Source of the DNA: Melioribacter roseus
GTDB taxonomy: Bacteria > Bacteroidota > Ignavibacteria > Ignavibacteriales > Melioribacteraceae
Length of the DNA: 32,401 nt
Reading direction: 5' to 3'
Assembly (NCBI GenBank): GCA_020726285.1
Contig: DYSW01000005.1
Span: 1-32,401, forward strand
The translations under genes were made by a program, and so were the position numbers. Below the pieces are notes generated by a model that saw nothing but the letters and a program-made list of their open reading frames with translations, ran no database searches and was not told the origin of the DNA. Shown here one piece after another: positions 15,605 through 24,800 of this stretch. Within the stretch, counting starts at the first letter, position 1, and each line of letters opens with the position of its first letter.

Positions 15605-16195
15605 TTATAACTTAATATTATTTAATTGCGAAACAAGTTCGTCAAAATCTTTATCTGAAATGTCTTTAGTTTCCTTAAGAAAGTAATCTTCGAGTTTATA
15701 ATTATTAACTAATTGCAAAACTGAATTTTCATCAAGTTCGCCGATATAATCATTCATTAAATCTTCATTCTTAAAATTAATTGAGAAATTGTTTGAATTT
15801 TCAAGAATATTACTCTTTTCTGATTCATTAAGCGAAGAAAGGATTTCAATTTCACTATTGTCAAATAAAATTTTCTCAGAAAAAGATTCGTTACTAAATT
15901 GTGGTATGAAATAAAAAAGAAATATGGCTGTTACAAATGTAAATGCAGAAGCTAAACGGAATTGTTTTGCTGTTTTACGTTTTGCCATTTTCTTTCTAAA
16001 ATTTACAGTAAGATTGTTAAAATAAGTTTCATCTGTACCAAAATTTGTTTCGGCAAGTAATTTTACTTGTGATTGAATATTCTCGAAATCTCGTCTCAAT
16101 TCTGAATTAATTTTTAATTCTTCTTCAAATTGTAATTTTTCATCTTTTGAAAGTAAATCACTTAAATATTTTGTTATTCTATCATAATTCTTCAT
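15605..16195 (-). CDS. Membrane-bound anti-sigma factor (putative)
   Basis: The 196-residue protein starts with a cytoplasmic helical domain of about 80 residues ('ITKYLSDLLSKDEKLQFEEEL...LRRDFE') shaped like the N-terminal part of ECF anti-sigma factors, but without the zinc-binding HxxxCxxC. A single membrane span covers about residues 81-100 ('LASAFTFVTAIFLFYFIPQF'), followed by a periplasmic acidic domain of about 95 residues. It directly follows the ECF sigma gene and overlaps it by 14 bases, the usual layout for a sigma/anti-sigma pair. I chose ATG 16195; the codon before it is TTG at 16198. The assignment rests on layout and topology, not on a strong sequence motif. Confidence 0.7.
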   Translation of the reverse strand: MKNYDRITKYLSDLLSKDEKLQFEEELKINSELRRDFENIQSQVKLLAETNFGTDETYFNNLTVNFRKKMAKRKTAKQFRLASAFTFVTAIFLFYFIPQFSNESFSEKILFDNSEIEILSSLNESEKSNILENSNNFSINFKNEDLMNDYIGELDENSVLQLVNNYKLEDYFLKETKDISDKDFDELVSQLNNIKL

Positions 16196-16730
16196 CAATC
16201 ATCTCCGTAATTTTTTTGATTGCGTGAAAATAGTTTGCTTTTAATGCTCCTTCAGATGTTCCCGTAATTGAAGAAATTTCTGCATACGAAAGTTGGTCAA
16301 AATTTCTAAAAATGAACACTTCACGTTGTTTTGTTGGAATTTTCTGCAATGCTTTTTCAACCTTTTCTAACTTTTCTTTGTTTTCGTAATCTCTTATAAT
16401 ATCTTCATTTGTGCTTTTTCCAAACAAATCATCGAACGAAAAGAAATCACGAACTTTTCTCTTTTTTAGCAAATTTAACGACCTTGTTGAAACAATTGAA
16501 TAAAGCCAAGTTGAAAATGCAGACTCAAAATGAAAAGAACTTAATTTGTTGTAAATAGTAATCATAACTTCTTGAGTAACTTCATCAGAATCTTCATGAT
16601 TTCCTGTCATTTTTCTTGCATGCCAATAAATTTGATTTTGGTATTTCCGTATCAATTTATTGAAAGAACTTTCGTTCCCATCAAGAAATTCTCTGATTAA
16701 AATGTTATCTTCTTCGGTCATAATATCCAT
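16182..16730 (-). CDS. ECF-type RNA polymerase sigma factor
   Basis: The 182-residue protein has sigma region 2 ('FNKLIRKYQNQIYWHARKM', 'DEVTQEVMITIYNKL', 'AFSTWLYSIVSTRSLNLLKK') and region 4 ('LQKIPTKQREVFIFRNFDQLSYAEISSITGTSEGALKANYFHAIKKI'), with no region 1 or 3, as in the extracytoplasmic-function group. The frame is open upstream to a GTG at 16808, but the extra stretch is basic and unlike sigma factors. ATG 16730 or ATG 16721 gives the normal length; I list 16730. It is followed by its probable anti-sigma factor and an LTXXQ protein, and faces a second LTXXQ gene, so its regulon probably includes these neighbours. Confidence 0.9.
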   Translation of the reverse strand: MDIMTEEDNILIREFLDGNESSFNKLIRKYQNQIYWHARKMTGNHEDSDEVTQEVMITIYNKLSSFHFESAFSTWLYSIVSTRSLNLLKKRKVRDFFSFDDLFGKSTNEDIIRDYENKEKLEKVEKALQKIPTKQREVFIFRNFDQLSYAEISSITGTSEGALKANYFHAIKKITEMIDEEL

Positions 16731-16764
16731 TTTTACAATACTTAGACAAAACAATTTTTTTTTT

Positions 16765-16802
16765 GGTTTAATTTTAAACCTTAATCTTTTAACCTCTGTC
16801 AA
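16765..16802 (-). promoter_or_regulatory. Divergent promoter region with a perfect palindrome, ahead of the ECF sigma gene
   Basis: The spacer between the ECF sigma gene and the divergent LTXXQ gene contains a perfect inverted repeat GGTTTAA-TT-TTAAACC at 16765-16780. On the minus strand a TTGACA (16802-16797) stands 18 bases before TTTAAA (16778-16773), a fair -35/-10 pair for the sigma operon, and the palindrome overlaps that -10. A related TTTTAACC lies nearby at about 16787-16794. The palindrome could be an operator or a transcript hairpin. The promoter call is tentative. Confidence 0.35.
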
Positions 16803-16846
16803 AACCACAAATTCAACAAAATAAAATTAATTAAATGGAGTCAAAA

Positions 16847-17341
16847 ATGAACAACATTAAAGCAATATTAACATTGGTTCTTGTAACAATGGCTATTAGT
16901 TTTGCACAACCACGTGGTTTTGATAGTGATAAACCTGAATTTATGAGAGAAAGAATGAAGGGAATGCTAAATCTAACTGAAGCTCAGGAAGAAAAGTTAG
17001 ACCAAATGCATTTCAAAAATCAAGAAGAACGAATTGACTTTCGTGCAAAAATGGGAAAATATCGATTAGAATTGCACAAAATGATGATCTCAGATAATTT
17101 TGATATCAACCAAATGAAGGAATTGTCAAAGAAAATGAGCGATTTAAGAAGTGTTCAGCAAGAAAAGCGACTTGACCATTATTTTGAAGTATATAATATT
17201 CTTGACGAAAACCAAAGAAAAATCTGGAAAGACAATTTTAACGGTTCAAAAAATAATCGCCAAATGGGAATTGGGAGAAAAGGCTTTAGAGGAAATGGAC
17301 GTGGAATGGGAAATTGCCAAGGAAATGGTCAAAGATTTTAG
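16847..17341 (+). CDS. Periplasmic LTXXQ (CpxP/Spy-like) protein, divergent from the sigma operon
   Basis: The 164-residue protein begins with a signal peptide ('MNNIKAILTLVLVTMAISFA') and continues as a helical, charged domain with 'MLNLTEAQEEKLDQMHFKNQEERIDFRAKM', a clear LTXXQ motif, and a second matching helix ('LDHYFEVYNILDENQRKIWKD'). The tail is rich in Gly, Arg and Asn ('GFRGNGRGMGNCQGNGQRF') with one Cys, which is unusual for Spy/CpxP. I chose ATG 16847 because GGAG at 16837-16840 sits six bases before it; the ATG at 16835 overlaps that ribosome binding site. It is transcribed away from the sigma/anti-sigma operon and ends in a strong terminator. Probable roles are periplasmic chaperone or metal/stress sensor; which one cannot be told. 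Confidence 0.82.
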   Translation: MNNIKAILTLVLVTMAISFAQPRGFDSDKPEFMRERMKGMLNLTEAQEEKLDQMHFKNQEERIDFRAKMGKYRLELHKMMISDNFDINQMKELSKKMSDLRSVQQEKRLDHYFEVYNILDENQRKIWKDNFNGSKNNRQMGIGRKGFRGNGRGMGNCQGNGQRF

Positions 17342-17378
17342 CAAAACTTACAAATCCCACATAATTTATTAATTGAGT

Positions 17379-17404
17379 AACCCCGAATTTTTCGGGGTTT
17401 TTTA
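17379..17404 (+). terminator. Rho-independent terminator after the LTXXQ gene
   Basis: A perfect 9-base-pair stem AACCCCGAA / TTCGGGGTT with a TTT loop is followed by a T run to 17403. It ends the plus-strand LTXXQ transcript and lies before the convergent end of the M24 peptidase gene. On the minus strand no T run follows, so it is a weaker stop for that side. Confidence 0.9.
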
Positions 17405-17439
17405 TTACTCAGAAAATTAATTTAGATTTTATTCGCAAA

Positions 17440-18633
17440 TTAGGCTTCTACTAAAACAATTTCTTCTTGATTCGGAGCGAGCCATTCGCAACCATCTTTT
17501 GTTACAACAACCTCAACTTCAACAGTTGCAATGCCAAAACCATGTATCGTTAGTCTTGGTTCAATTGTAAATACTTGATTTTCTTCCAAAGTCATATATG
17601 GTAAATTTCCATAACGTTCCCATTTTGGAGCAAGTAATGCACCGCCATCATGTGCTACTCTTCCTACTTGATGTCCGAGTCCGTGCGGATATTCTTCGTA
17701 ACCATTTTCTACAATGTAATTTCTTGCAATTGAATCGATTTCATGTGCAATTGCACCTGGTTTTATTGCTTTTGCGGCAAGTTCAATTGACTCTTTTATA
17801 ACATTAAACCCATGTAAAACTTGGGCTGGAGCTTCGTTCTCGCCTTCTTGTAAAATATACCAAGTGCGTTGCAAATCTGAACAATAGCCTTTGTAGTTTA
17901 TTCCAAAATCCATATTTACAACATGTCCAGGTTTAATAATTCTATTTGTTGGACCAGAATGTGCTCCGGCTGTATCCGGACCAGAAAATACTGATGGACA
18001 ATATTCCTTTTCCCACGCAAAACCAAAACCACGCTCTTCAACTTTTTTGAAGACAAATTCGGCAACATCTTTTTCAGTTATTCCAGATTTAAGGAATTTT
18101 CCTACTTCATCAAATATTTGTAAAGTATGTACAATAGCTTCTTTCATAATCGCAATTTCTGCTTGCGATTTTCTTCCGCGTAATGCTGATATTATTTCTT
18201 CTGATGAAATAAATCTGTCTGGAAATGGTGTCCCATCTAAGTATTTAAGTAAATCAAGATAAAGTCCGTGAGTTAAACCATCTGCTAAACTTGAATTTTG
18301 TGAAAAATTTATTGCTATTTTTTCTGGATTTCTATCAATTAGTACTTGTCTTAAATCTTCGCGAACTGATTTCAAATAAGGAATAATAGTTTCAAAAGTA
18401 CCAATTAATTTCATATTTGCTTCTTCAAGCGACCCAATTATAGCAATTGTTTCACCCGATTTTGTAAAAATGAAAGCAGAATGCCAAGTTGCATTTGTTC
18501 CGACAAGCATATCTATCATTGGATCTTTGATATTTCCAGTTTCGCGAACAAAAGTTATCCACATATCGATATTTTTTTCATTTAAAATTTGAATTGCTTG
18601 TTGTTGTTTTTCTAAAATCATCTCTTTTGTCAT
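17440..18633 (-). CDS. M24-family metallopeptidase (Xaa-Pro aminopeptidase-like)
   Basis: The 397-residue protein has an N-terminal creatinase/prolidase-type domain (about 1-160) and a C-terminal pita-bread catalytic domain. The five metal ligands are visible: D242 and D253 in 'MDFGINYKGYCSDLQRTW', H321 in 'HGLGHQVGR', E358 in 'FTIEPR' and E372 in 'ATVEVEVVV'. H225 ('AGAHSGPTN') sits where the family has a substrate-binding His. This supports an active dinuclear-metal enzyme that removes N-terminal residues before proline, or a dipeptidase. There is no signal peptide, so it is cytoplasmic. AAGGAG lies 6 bases before the ATG at 18633. It is the last gene of a minus-strand run with tkt, rpe and a small lipoprotein; no functional link to those is evident. 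Confidence 0.9.
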   Translation of the reverse strand: MTKEMILEKQQQAIQILNEKNIDMWITFVRETGNIKDPMIDMLVGTNATWHSAFIFTKSGETIAIIGSLEEANMKLIGTFETIIPYLKSVREDLRQVLIDRNPEKIAINFSQNSSLADGLTHGLYLDLLKYLDGTPFPDRFISSEEIISALRGRKSQAEIAIMKEAIVHTLQIFDEVGKFLKSGITEKDVAEFVFKKVEERGFGFAWEKEYCPSVFSGPDTAGAHSGPTNRIIKPGHVVNMDFGINYKGYCSDLQRTWYILQEGENEAPAQVLHGFNVIKESIELAAKAIKPGAIAHEIDSIARNYIVENGYEEYPHGLGHQVGRVAHDGGALLAPKWERYGNLPYMTLEENQVFTIEPRLTIHGFGIATVEVEVVVTKDGCEWLAPNQEEIVLVEA

Positions 18634-18645
18634 TTTATCTCCTTT

Positions 18646-18933
18646 TTATTCATCTTTTGAAGATTTTCTGAATAATGAAATTCCACCAAACCCACTAATA
18701 ATTGCGATATAAAAACCTAAATCGTACCACCAACCAACATTGTAAATCTCGTAAATAGCTATTCTGTGATTGAAAAATCCCATTAAAAGTGAAATTGGGG
18801 CAATCCAACCATGCCAAATTCCCATAAAAAATCCAGCTTGGTTTTCAATAGAATTATTTCCAACTCCAGGCATACAGCCCGAAACAGTAAAGACTAAAAC
18901 CGTTAAAAGCAGATATATGAAGTTTGTTTTCAT
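18646..18933 (-). CDS. Small lipoprotein-like membrane protein, 95 residues
   Basis: The N-terminus is a signal with the lipobox 'VSGC' (Cys at residue 20: 'MKTNFIYLLLTVLVFTVSGC'). Two hydrophobic segments follow: 'GFFMGIWHGWIAPISLLMGFF' and 'WWYDLGFYIAIISGFGGISLF', linked by a short polar stretch with 'NHRIAIYEIYNVG', and a charged tail 'RKSSKDE'. The central aromatic segment is strikingly ordered, which argues for a conserved family, but I cannot name one. AAAGG precedes the ATG at 18933. It stands between rpe and the M24 peptidase, 12 bases before the latter, in the same minus-strand transcript. Its function is unknown. Confidence 0.7.
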   Translation of the reverse strand: MKTNFIYLLLTVLVFTVSGCMPGVGNNSIENQAGFFMGIWHGWIAPISLLMGFFNHRIAIYEIYNVGWWYDLGFYIAIISGFGGISLFRKSSKDE

Positions 18934-18951
18934 TTTTTTAACCTTTCAGAT

Positions 18952-19611
18952 TCATAATAACTTTTTAAGATTTTTTACGGCTTCTGGAATGTTTGTCTGA
19001 CCGAAAATTGAATTCCCGACAACTAAAACATTTGCTCCAGCTTTTACAACTAATTTTGCTGTTTCAAGATTAATTCCACCATCAACTTCAAGAAAAGCTT
19101 TTGAATTCGCTTTATCCAACATTTCTCTAACTTTTTGAATTTTGTAAATTGATTTTTCAATAAAAGTTTGCCCGCCAAATCCAGGATTTACAGACATTAT
19201 TAGAACCAAATCGACTTCGCTAATTATATATTCCAAAGTAGAAACAGAAGTTGAAGGATTTATTGAAACTCCAGCTTTCATACCATTTTCTTTAATTGAT
19301 TGAATTGTTCTGTGTAAATGTGACGAAACTTCCTGATGAATTGTTAAAATATCGGCGCCGGCTTTTGCATATTCAGCTATATATTTATCGGGATTGGAAA
19401 TCATCAAGTGAACATCTATTGGAATTTTAACAAATCGTTTTATTGCTTTAACTATGTTTGTTCCAAATGTTAAATTCGGCACAAAATGTCCGTCCATAAC
19501 ATCAACGTGAATAAAATCTGCTCCATTTTCAATTACAAGATTTATTTGTTCTTCTAATTTTAATAAATCAGCCGATAAAATTGATGGTGCAAGATAGATT
19601 TGATTATACAT
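18952..19611 (-). CDS. rpe: Ribulose-phosphate 3-epimerase
   Basis: Rpe interconverts ribulose 5-phosphate and xylulose 5-phosphate in the pentose phosphate pathway. The 219-residue TIM barrel starts 'IYLAPSILSADLLKLEEQI' and carries the conserved 'FIHVDVMDGHFVPNLTFG', 'PIDVHLMI', 'VNPGFGGQTFIEKS' and 'FLEVDGGINLETA', including the metal-binding His and Asp residues of the family. Its ATG lies inside the end of the transketolase gene (8-base overlap), so the two pentose-phosphate enzymes are translationally coupled: Rpe makes the xylulose 5-phosphate that transketolase uses. Confidence 0.97.
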   Translation of the reverse strand: MYNQIYLAPSILSADLLKLEEQINLVIENGADFIHVDVMDGHFVPNLTFGTNIVKAIKRFVKIPIDVHLMISNPDKYIAEYAKAGADILTIHQEVSSHLHRTIQSIKENGMKAGVSINPSTSVSTLEYIISEVDLVLIMSVNPGFGGQTFIEKSIYKIQKVREMLDKANSKAFLEVDGGINLETAKLVVKAGANVLVVGNSIFGQTNIPEAVKNLKKLL

Positions 19612-21604
19612 TTTCAGCCAAAAATTTTTGATATTTTGAAATGATTATTTCTGTTAGAGATTCGGTTGTAAAGCCAAATTCCTTTTCCAAATCTTCGTAT
19701 GGAGCTGAAGCACCAAAATTATCTATTCCAAAAGTAAAACCATCTAAACCTACGTATTTTTCCCAACCTTTTGTTACGCCAGCTTCTACTGAAACACGAA
19801 AACGGACTGTTTTTGGAAAAATTTGATTCTTATATTCATCACTTTGTTTTTCAAATAATTCTACTGAAGGCATACTTATTACTCGAATATTTTTATCCAG
19901 TATAGCTTTTGCAGTTGAAATTGCAAGATGAACTTCAGAACCAGTGGCAATAAAAATCATATCAATTTTCTTTTGATTTTCTGTTTCATAAACAATATAA
20001 CCACCTTTTTGAACATTTTGATAAACTTCGTCTGAATTTGAATTTAATATTGGCAAATTTTGTCGCGTTAGTGCTAAAATTGATGGGCAATTAAATTTAT
20101 CTGCAGCAACACGCATACAAGCAGAAGTTTCAGTTGCATCGGCTGGACGGAAAACCAACAGATTAGGGATTAACCGCAACGAAGCAATGTGTTCAATTGG
20201 TTGGTGAGTTGGTCCATCTTCGCCAACGTAAAAGGAATCGTGTGTAAAAACAAACATCACGTGCAAATGCATCATTGCTGAAAGCCTAATTGCATGGCGT
20301 GCATAATCTGAAAAGACAAGGAATGTTGCACCAAAAGGCTTTATACCGCCATGAAGTGCAAGTCCGTTTACAATTGCCGCCATCGGAAATTCTCTTACTC
20401 CAAAAGACAAATTTCTTCCTAATCTATTTTCGATTGTAAATTCACCAACAAGATTTGCAAATTCTTTTGTATTGTTAGATGGTTCCAAATCAGCACTTCC
20501 ACCAACAATAGTTTGAAGTTGTTCAGCAAATTTTACAAGTGTTTTGCCAAAAGCAGCTCGAGTTGCTAATGGTTTATCGGAAGAAAATTCTGGTACCTCA
20601 AGGTTATCAGCAATAAAATCTGAATTGACTTCCTGCCAAAGTGTTTTGAAATTTATATCCGTTACTAATTTTTGATTTATAATAACATTCCAGTTTTCCA
20701 CTTTTGCGACTAATTCATTCCATCTTGTTCTAAAATTATCTAAAACTTCTTTTGGTAAGTAAAACATTTTATGGTCAGGCAAACCGAGTTTTATTTTAGT
20801 GGCAATTATTTCTTCATTTGGTAATGGCGAACCGTGTGTTTCGTGGTCGCCTTCGCGATTTGCCAAACCTTTAGCCATTGTAGTTGAACCAATTATTATT
20901 GTTGGTTTTGTGCTTTTAAGTTGTGCCGATTTAATTGCGTTTCGAATTTCAGAATGATTATGTCCGTCTATTTCGATAACATTCCAAAGCAAACCTTCAA
21001 ATACTTTTTTAATGTTTGTGCTATCAGAACGTGAGGTGGAACCAGAAATTTGAATATTATTCTTATCATAAAACACGATTAATTTGTTTAAAGCCCAATG
21101 TCCTGCAAGTGAAGCTGAACCGAGAGCAATTGGTTCCTGTAAATCGCCATCGCCAACAACAACATAAGTAAAATGATTTACAACATCACTTCCAAATTTT
21201 GCACGAAGATGTTCTTCTGCTAAAGCGATTCCAACTGCCATGGAAATTCCTTGTCCTAACGGTCCCGTGGTTGCTTCAACTCCATCAGTAAATCCAAATT
21301 CAGGATGTCCTGGTGTTTTGCTGTGCAGTTGACGGAAATTTTTCAATTCATCAATTGGCAAAAATCCCTGAAGTACGAGCATAGAATAAAGCAAAGTTGA
21401 CTCGTGCCCGGCAGAAAGAATGAATCTATCGCGATTAAACCAATTAGGATTATGAGGGTTGTAGTTTAGAAATTCCTTGTGAAGTAAATAAACAAAATCA
21501 GTTGATGACATTGCACCGCCTGGGTGACCGGAATTGGCTTTTCGAGTTGTATCTAAAATTAGTCCACGAATAACTGAAGTTGAAAATGAATCGATGTTGC
21601 TCAT
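19604..21604 (-). CDS. tkt: Transketolase
   Basis: Transketolase moves two-carbon units between sugar phosphates with thiamine diphosphate. The 666-residue protein shows 'ANSGHPGGAMSSTDFVYLL' at the N-terminus, the GDG thiamine motif as 'VVGDGDLQEPIALGSASLAGHW', 'GHNHSEI', the pyrimidine-domain 'DLEPSNNTKEFAN', 'DSFYVGEDGPTHQPIEHIASLRLIPN' with the catalytic glutamate region, and 'FRPADATET'. I chose ATG 21604 (AAGGAA four bases upstream, protein 'MSNIDSFSTSVIRGLILD') over a longer frame that begins further upstream, because the extra stretch is hydrophobic and overlaps the terminator of the C25 peptidase gene. It leads the tkt-rpe run. Confidence 0.97.
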   Translation of the reverse strand: MSNIDSFSTSVIRGLILDTTRKANSGHPGGAMSSTDFVYLLHKEFLNYNPHNPNWFNRDRFILSAGHESTLLYSMLVLQGFLPIDELKNFRQLHSKTPGHPEFGFTDGVEATTGPLGQGISMAVGIALAEEHLRAKFGSDVVNHFTYVVVGDGDLQEPIALGSASLAGHWALNKLIVFYDKNNIQISGSTSRSDSTNIKKVFEGLLWNVIEIDGHNHSEIRNAIKSAQLKSTKPTIIIGSTTMAKGLANREGDHETHGSPLPNEEIIATKIKLGLPDHKMFYLPKEVLDNFRTRWNELVAKVENWNVIINQKLVTDINFKTLWQEVNSDFIADNLEVPEFSSDKPLATRAAFGKTLVKFAEQLQTIVGGSADLEPSNNTKEFANLVGEFTIENRLGRNLSFGVREFPMAAIVNGLALHGGIKPFGATFLVFSDYARHAIRLSAMMHLHVMFVFTHDSFYVGEDGPTHQPIEHIASLRLIPNLLVFRPADATETSACMRVAADKFNCPSILALTRQNLPILNSNSDEVYQNVQKGGYIVYETENQKKIDMIFIATGSEVHLAISTAKAILDKNIRVISMPSVELFEKQSDEYKNQIFPKTVRFRVSVEAGVTKGWEKYVGLDGFTFGIDNFGASAPYEDLEKEFGFTTESLTEIIISKYQKFLAENV

Positions 21605-21714
21605 AATTTCCTTTTTATTAAAAATAATATTCAAAAAATATTGAATTAAAAACAAGTAAACCAGAAAATCTATTTGAGAATCCTGAAGAATTAAGCTAAA
21701 TTCTATCACAAAAG

Positions 21715-21746
21715 AAAAAACCCCCAAAGAATAACTTCTTCAGAGG
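21715..21746 (-). terminator. Rho-independent terminator after the C25 peptidase gene
   Basis: On the minus strand CCTCTGAAGAA pairs with TTCTTTGGGGG (11 pairs, three of them G-U) around the loop GTTA, followed directly by six T. It lies 66 bases beyond the peptidase stop and about 110 bases before the tkt start, so it separates these two minus-strand units. Confidence 0.88.
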
Positions 21747-21811
21747 CTTTTTATATTAAAAAGAAATTGGTAATTGTGTAAAAGTAATTTTTCTGATTAC
21801 AGATATTCTAA

Positions 21812-24800
21812 TTACTTAATCAAAATCATTTTTCTCGTTTGAACAAAAGGTTGTCCCGAATTATCGGAGTTGCCTGCTTGAATTCTGTAGAAATAAATTC
21901 CACTCGCAAGTTTTGTTGCATCAAATGTAATTTCGTGACGACCAGCATTAATTTCTCCATTCACTAAAGTTGTAACTTCTGAACCAAGAATATCATATAC
22001 TTTTAGTGTTACAAATGAATTGGAAGGTAACGCAAAATTAATTTTTGTACTTGGGTTAAATGGATTTGGGTAATTCTGTGAAAGTGAAAAATCAGTTGGA
22101 GTTTGATTAATAATTTGGTCTTCAATTCCAACTTCTGGAAGTAATTGTAAATATTTGATTGCATTTTCCAATAAATCGTGTTTTACACCACTTGTTGAGA
22201 TTTTTGCAAAATTAAACGCAAAATATACAACTTGATTGTTATATGCAATTAGAGAAGCATCAGTTGGATAAGTGCTCCATTTGCTAATTCTTTCTGACTC
22301 GGTTAAAGCTGTAAGAGCATCGTGATCTCCATAACCCGAATATGAAATTGAAAAAGTAGATGGTAACGTATTTGGAAGATTCCAAATTGGATGTCTTTGT
22401 TGATTTACGTTAATTGAGCCACTTTGATCGTGATTCCAAGATGAAAAATGCAAAACTGCCGAGGCAATTGGTTCACTTCTATTTGAATAACCTAATTCGC
22501 CACCTTCTATTAATAAAATTCCTTCGTTTCCAACAAATTCAATCATTTTTGTTTGAATTTCATCAGAAATTAATCCCGAAGCCGAACCTTGAACATAGAA
22601 AATTGCTGAATAATTTGACCAAGTTTCCAAATCTGTTGCAGAAACATCTTCCAAAGTATTATCAATTCCCCAAGCAGAAAGTGAATCACAAATTTCAGAT
22701 GAAGATTTTGCAATTTTTTCTGTATCTAAAATTTGAATTGTACATTCTTTGTCGGCAAAGTATCCTTTACTATCAGCTGAAAGAACAAGTATTCCATCAG
22801 GTAGTTTTAATTCAAAATTCCAAATTGTTTCGGTGGTTACTGAAATCAAAGTATCGAGTTGTTTATATCCAGTAGATTTAACTCGAACATTAAAATCGAA
22901 ATTAACTAATGTATCTGCAAAAAAGCCAACATTTGTGTTGTCTGTGTAAAGTGTTTTGTATAGTTCGCCTGTATCAAATCTATAAATTTTTACAATAGCA
23001 GAAAGATTTTCACCTTCTTCATTTTTCACGAATCCAGATATATAGCTGCTTGTAGCTCTGTTTAATTGGAAATCTATGTCGTTTTCGGGATAAACAACAA
23101 AGTAATCTTGTGTAAGTGTTTCGTAACCAAATGCTTTTACTTCAAGGGTTACGTTTCCAACTTCGACTTGGTCGGGAGATTCGAATGTGCCTTGATAATT
23201 TGTTGTTGTTCGGAATTCCTCTTCGCCATTTCGATAAAGAATAACCGTTGCTCCTTCAATAACATCACCATTAGAAGTAACAGTTCCACCAAAATTGGCT
23301 ATTGCATTTACTACAGGAAACTTTTCAGTATAAGTATTGAAACCAGATTTAACTATATAAGCTCTAACGTCATTTTTTGCGACTGGAGTGTATGTTAAAA
23401 ATTCTGCATTTTCTGTGTAATATTCACCGTTTCCGCCAACATAAACTGTATATTCTCCATCAATTTCGCCACCGTAAACATTGCCAGCTTGGTTTACTGA
23501 AAATGTATCAACCAAACCGAAATCAGTAACAACTGTTAAATCTACACTTGTAAATTCTTGTCCACCAATTATTTGTAGAGTATCTGTAAAAAGTAAATAT
23601 GAATCTTCACTTCGTTTTCCGAAGATTTCAAGAATTGAACCAACTGGAGAATTTACTGAAAGTTGCGCAACTCCATTTTCGTTTGTTTGAACTGTATCAA
23701 CAGAATAGCCAGGTGATGAAATCCAAATGTTTACATTTTGCATTGCAGCGTTTGATGTATCAGTTACAGTTACATTCAATGTTCCTTGTGTAAGAATTGT
23801 CATTTCGGTTGGATTTAATTCCACGTTCGCTGGTACAATTGCTTGAATATCCAAAACATAAGGAATTTTGTTTTGAGCTGTAATTGTTAATTTGTATTCC
23901 CCAGTTTCTGTTAATGGATTAGCAAATTGGATTGTTGCATTTCCGTTTTCGTCTGTCATAGCTGAACCAACTAAAACGCCAGATTTTGTAAGTCCAATTA
24001 GTGCTTTTGAAACTCCTGTTACATTTACATCAAAACTTGAGCTACCAATTAATAAAATGGGAAGATGTTGAACTTCCATTTCTGATGGTTCACCCCAATA
24101 AACCATTAATGAAGGATCACCAAATAATTGGTAAATTTCCCAATAATAATTTGTCAAATTAGAACCTGAAGTGGCAACGGCAAAATTTCCAACATAAATC
24201 ATTGCAGATTGTGTTGTTAAATCATCAGTTACAAAACCAGTTTCATAAGCACCAAGCGTTGTTTCGTCTGGTGTTGGAGTAACGCCATCGCCGATGTGGT
24301 CAAAAAATCCGGTTGACCAAAAAACATCTTCATCCCAATATGTTGAGTTTGTTCCACCAATATAACCGATTCCGCCTTTGTTTGGCTGGCGTAACCACGC
24401 TTCGCCGAAACACTCGCCAACTTCAAAAGAAGCAGTTAAACAAGCATTTCCAATTGCAAGTGTATATTTGTTTAGATTTGTAAAACCTTCAACATCTGAA
24501 ATTCCCATTCCAGGGTCAGCCCACGATGTTTGGCTACCGTGTGCTGTATAATTAACTAATGCAACACCAACATTTACATCATCCACAATATCATTTTCAA
24601 ATTGTCCGCTACCTGTTGTTTCATAAACTGTAGTATTGAAACCGTTGGCAGAAGTATAATAATATTCCCCGCCATATCGTACTGTTGGTAAACCGTGAGT
24701 TGGTGTAAATCCACTATCCCAACCAGCAATCAACGTGATGTTATTCAAATAAGTTGGGTCTTCAATTTCATATTTTTCGTAATAAAGAGTTTTTTCAACA

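Noticed and set aside
16731..16808. N-terminal extension of the ECF sigma factor from GTG 16808
   Set aside because: It would be a basic 26-residue stretch unlike sigma factors, and it runs through the probable promoter and palindrome.
21605..21727. N-terminal extension of transketolase
   Set aside because: The stretch is hydrophobic and AT-driven and overlaps the terminator of the upstream gene. ATG 21604 has a good ribosome binding site.
22414..22875. 153-residue open frame on the plus strand within the C25 peptidase gene
   Set aside because: It is antisense to a clearly coding gene with intact catalytic motifs. Its composition (many Leu, Phe, Gln and Lys) is that of a shadow frame, and it has no ribosome binding site or family features.
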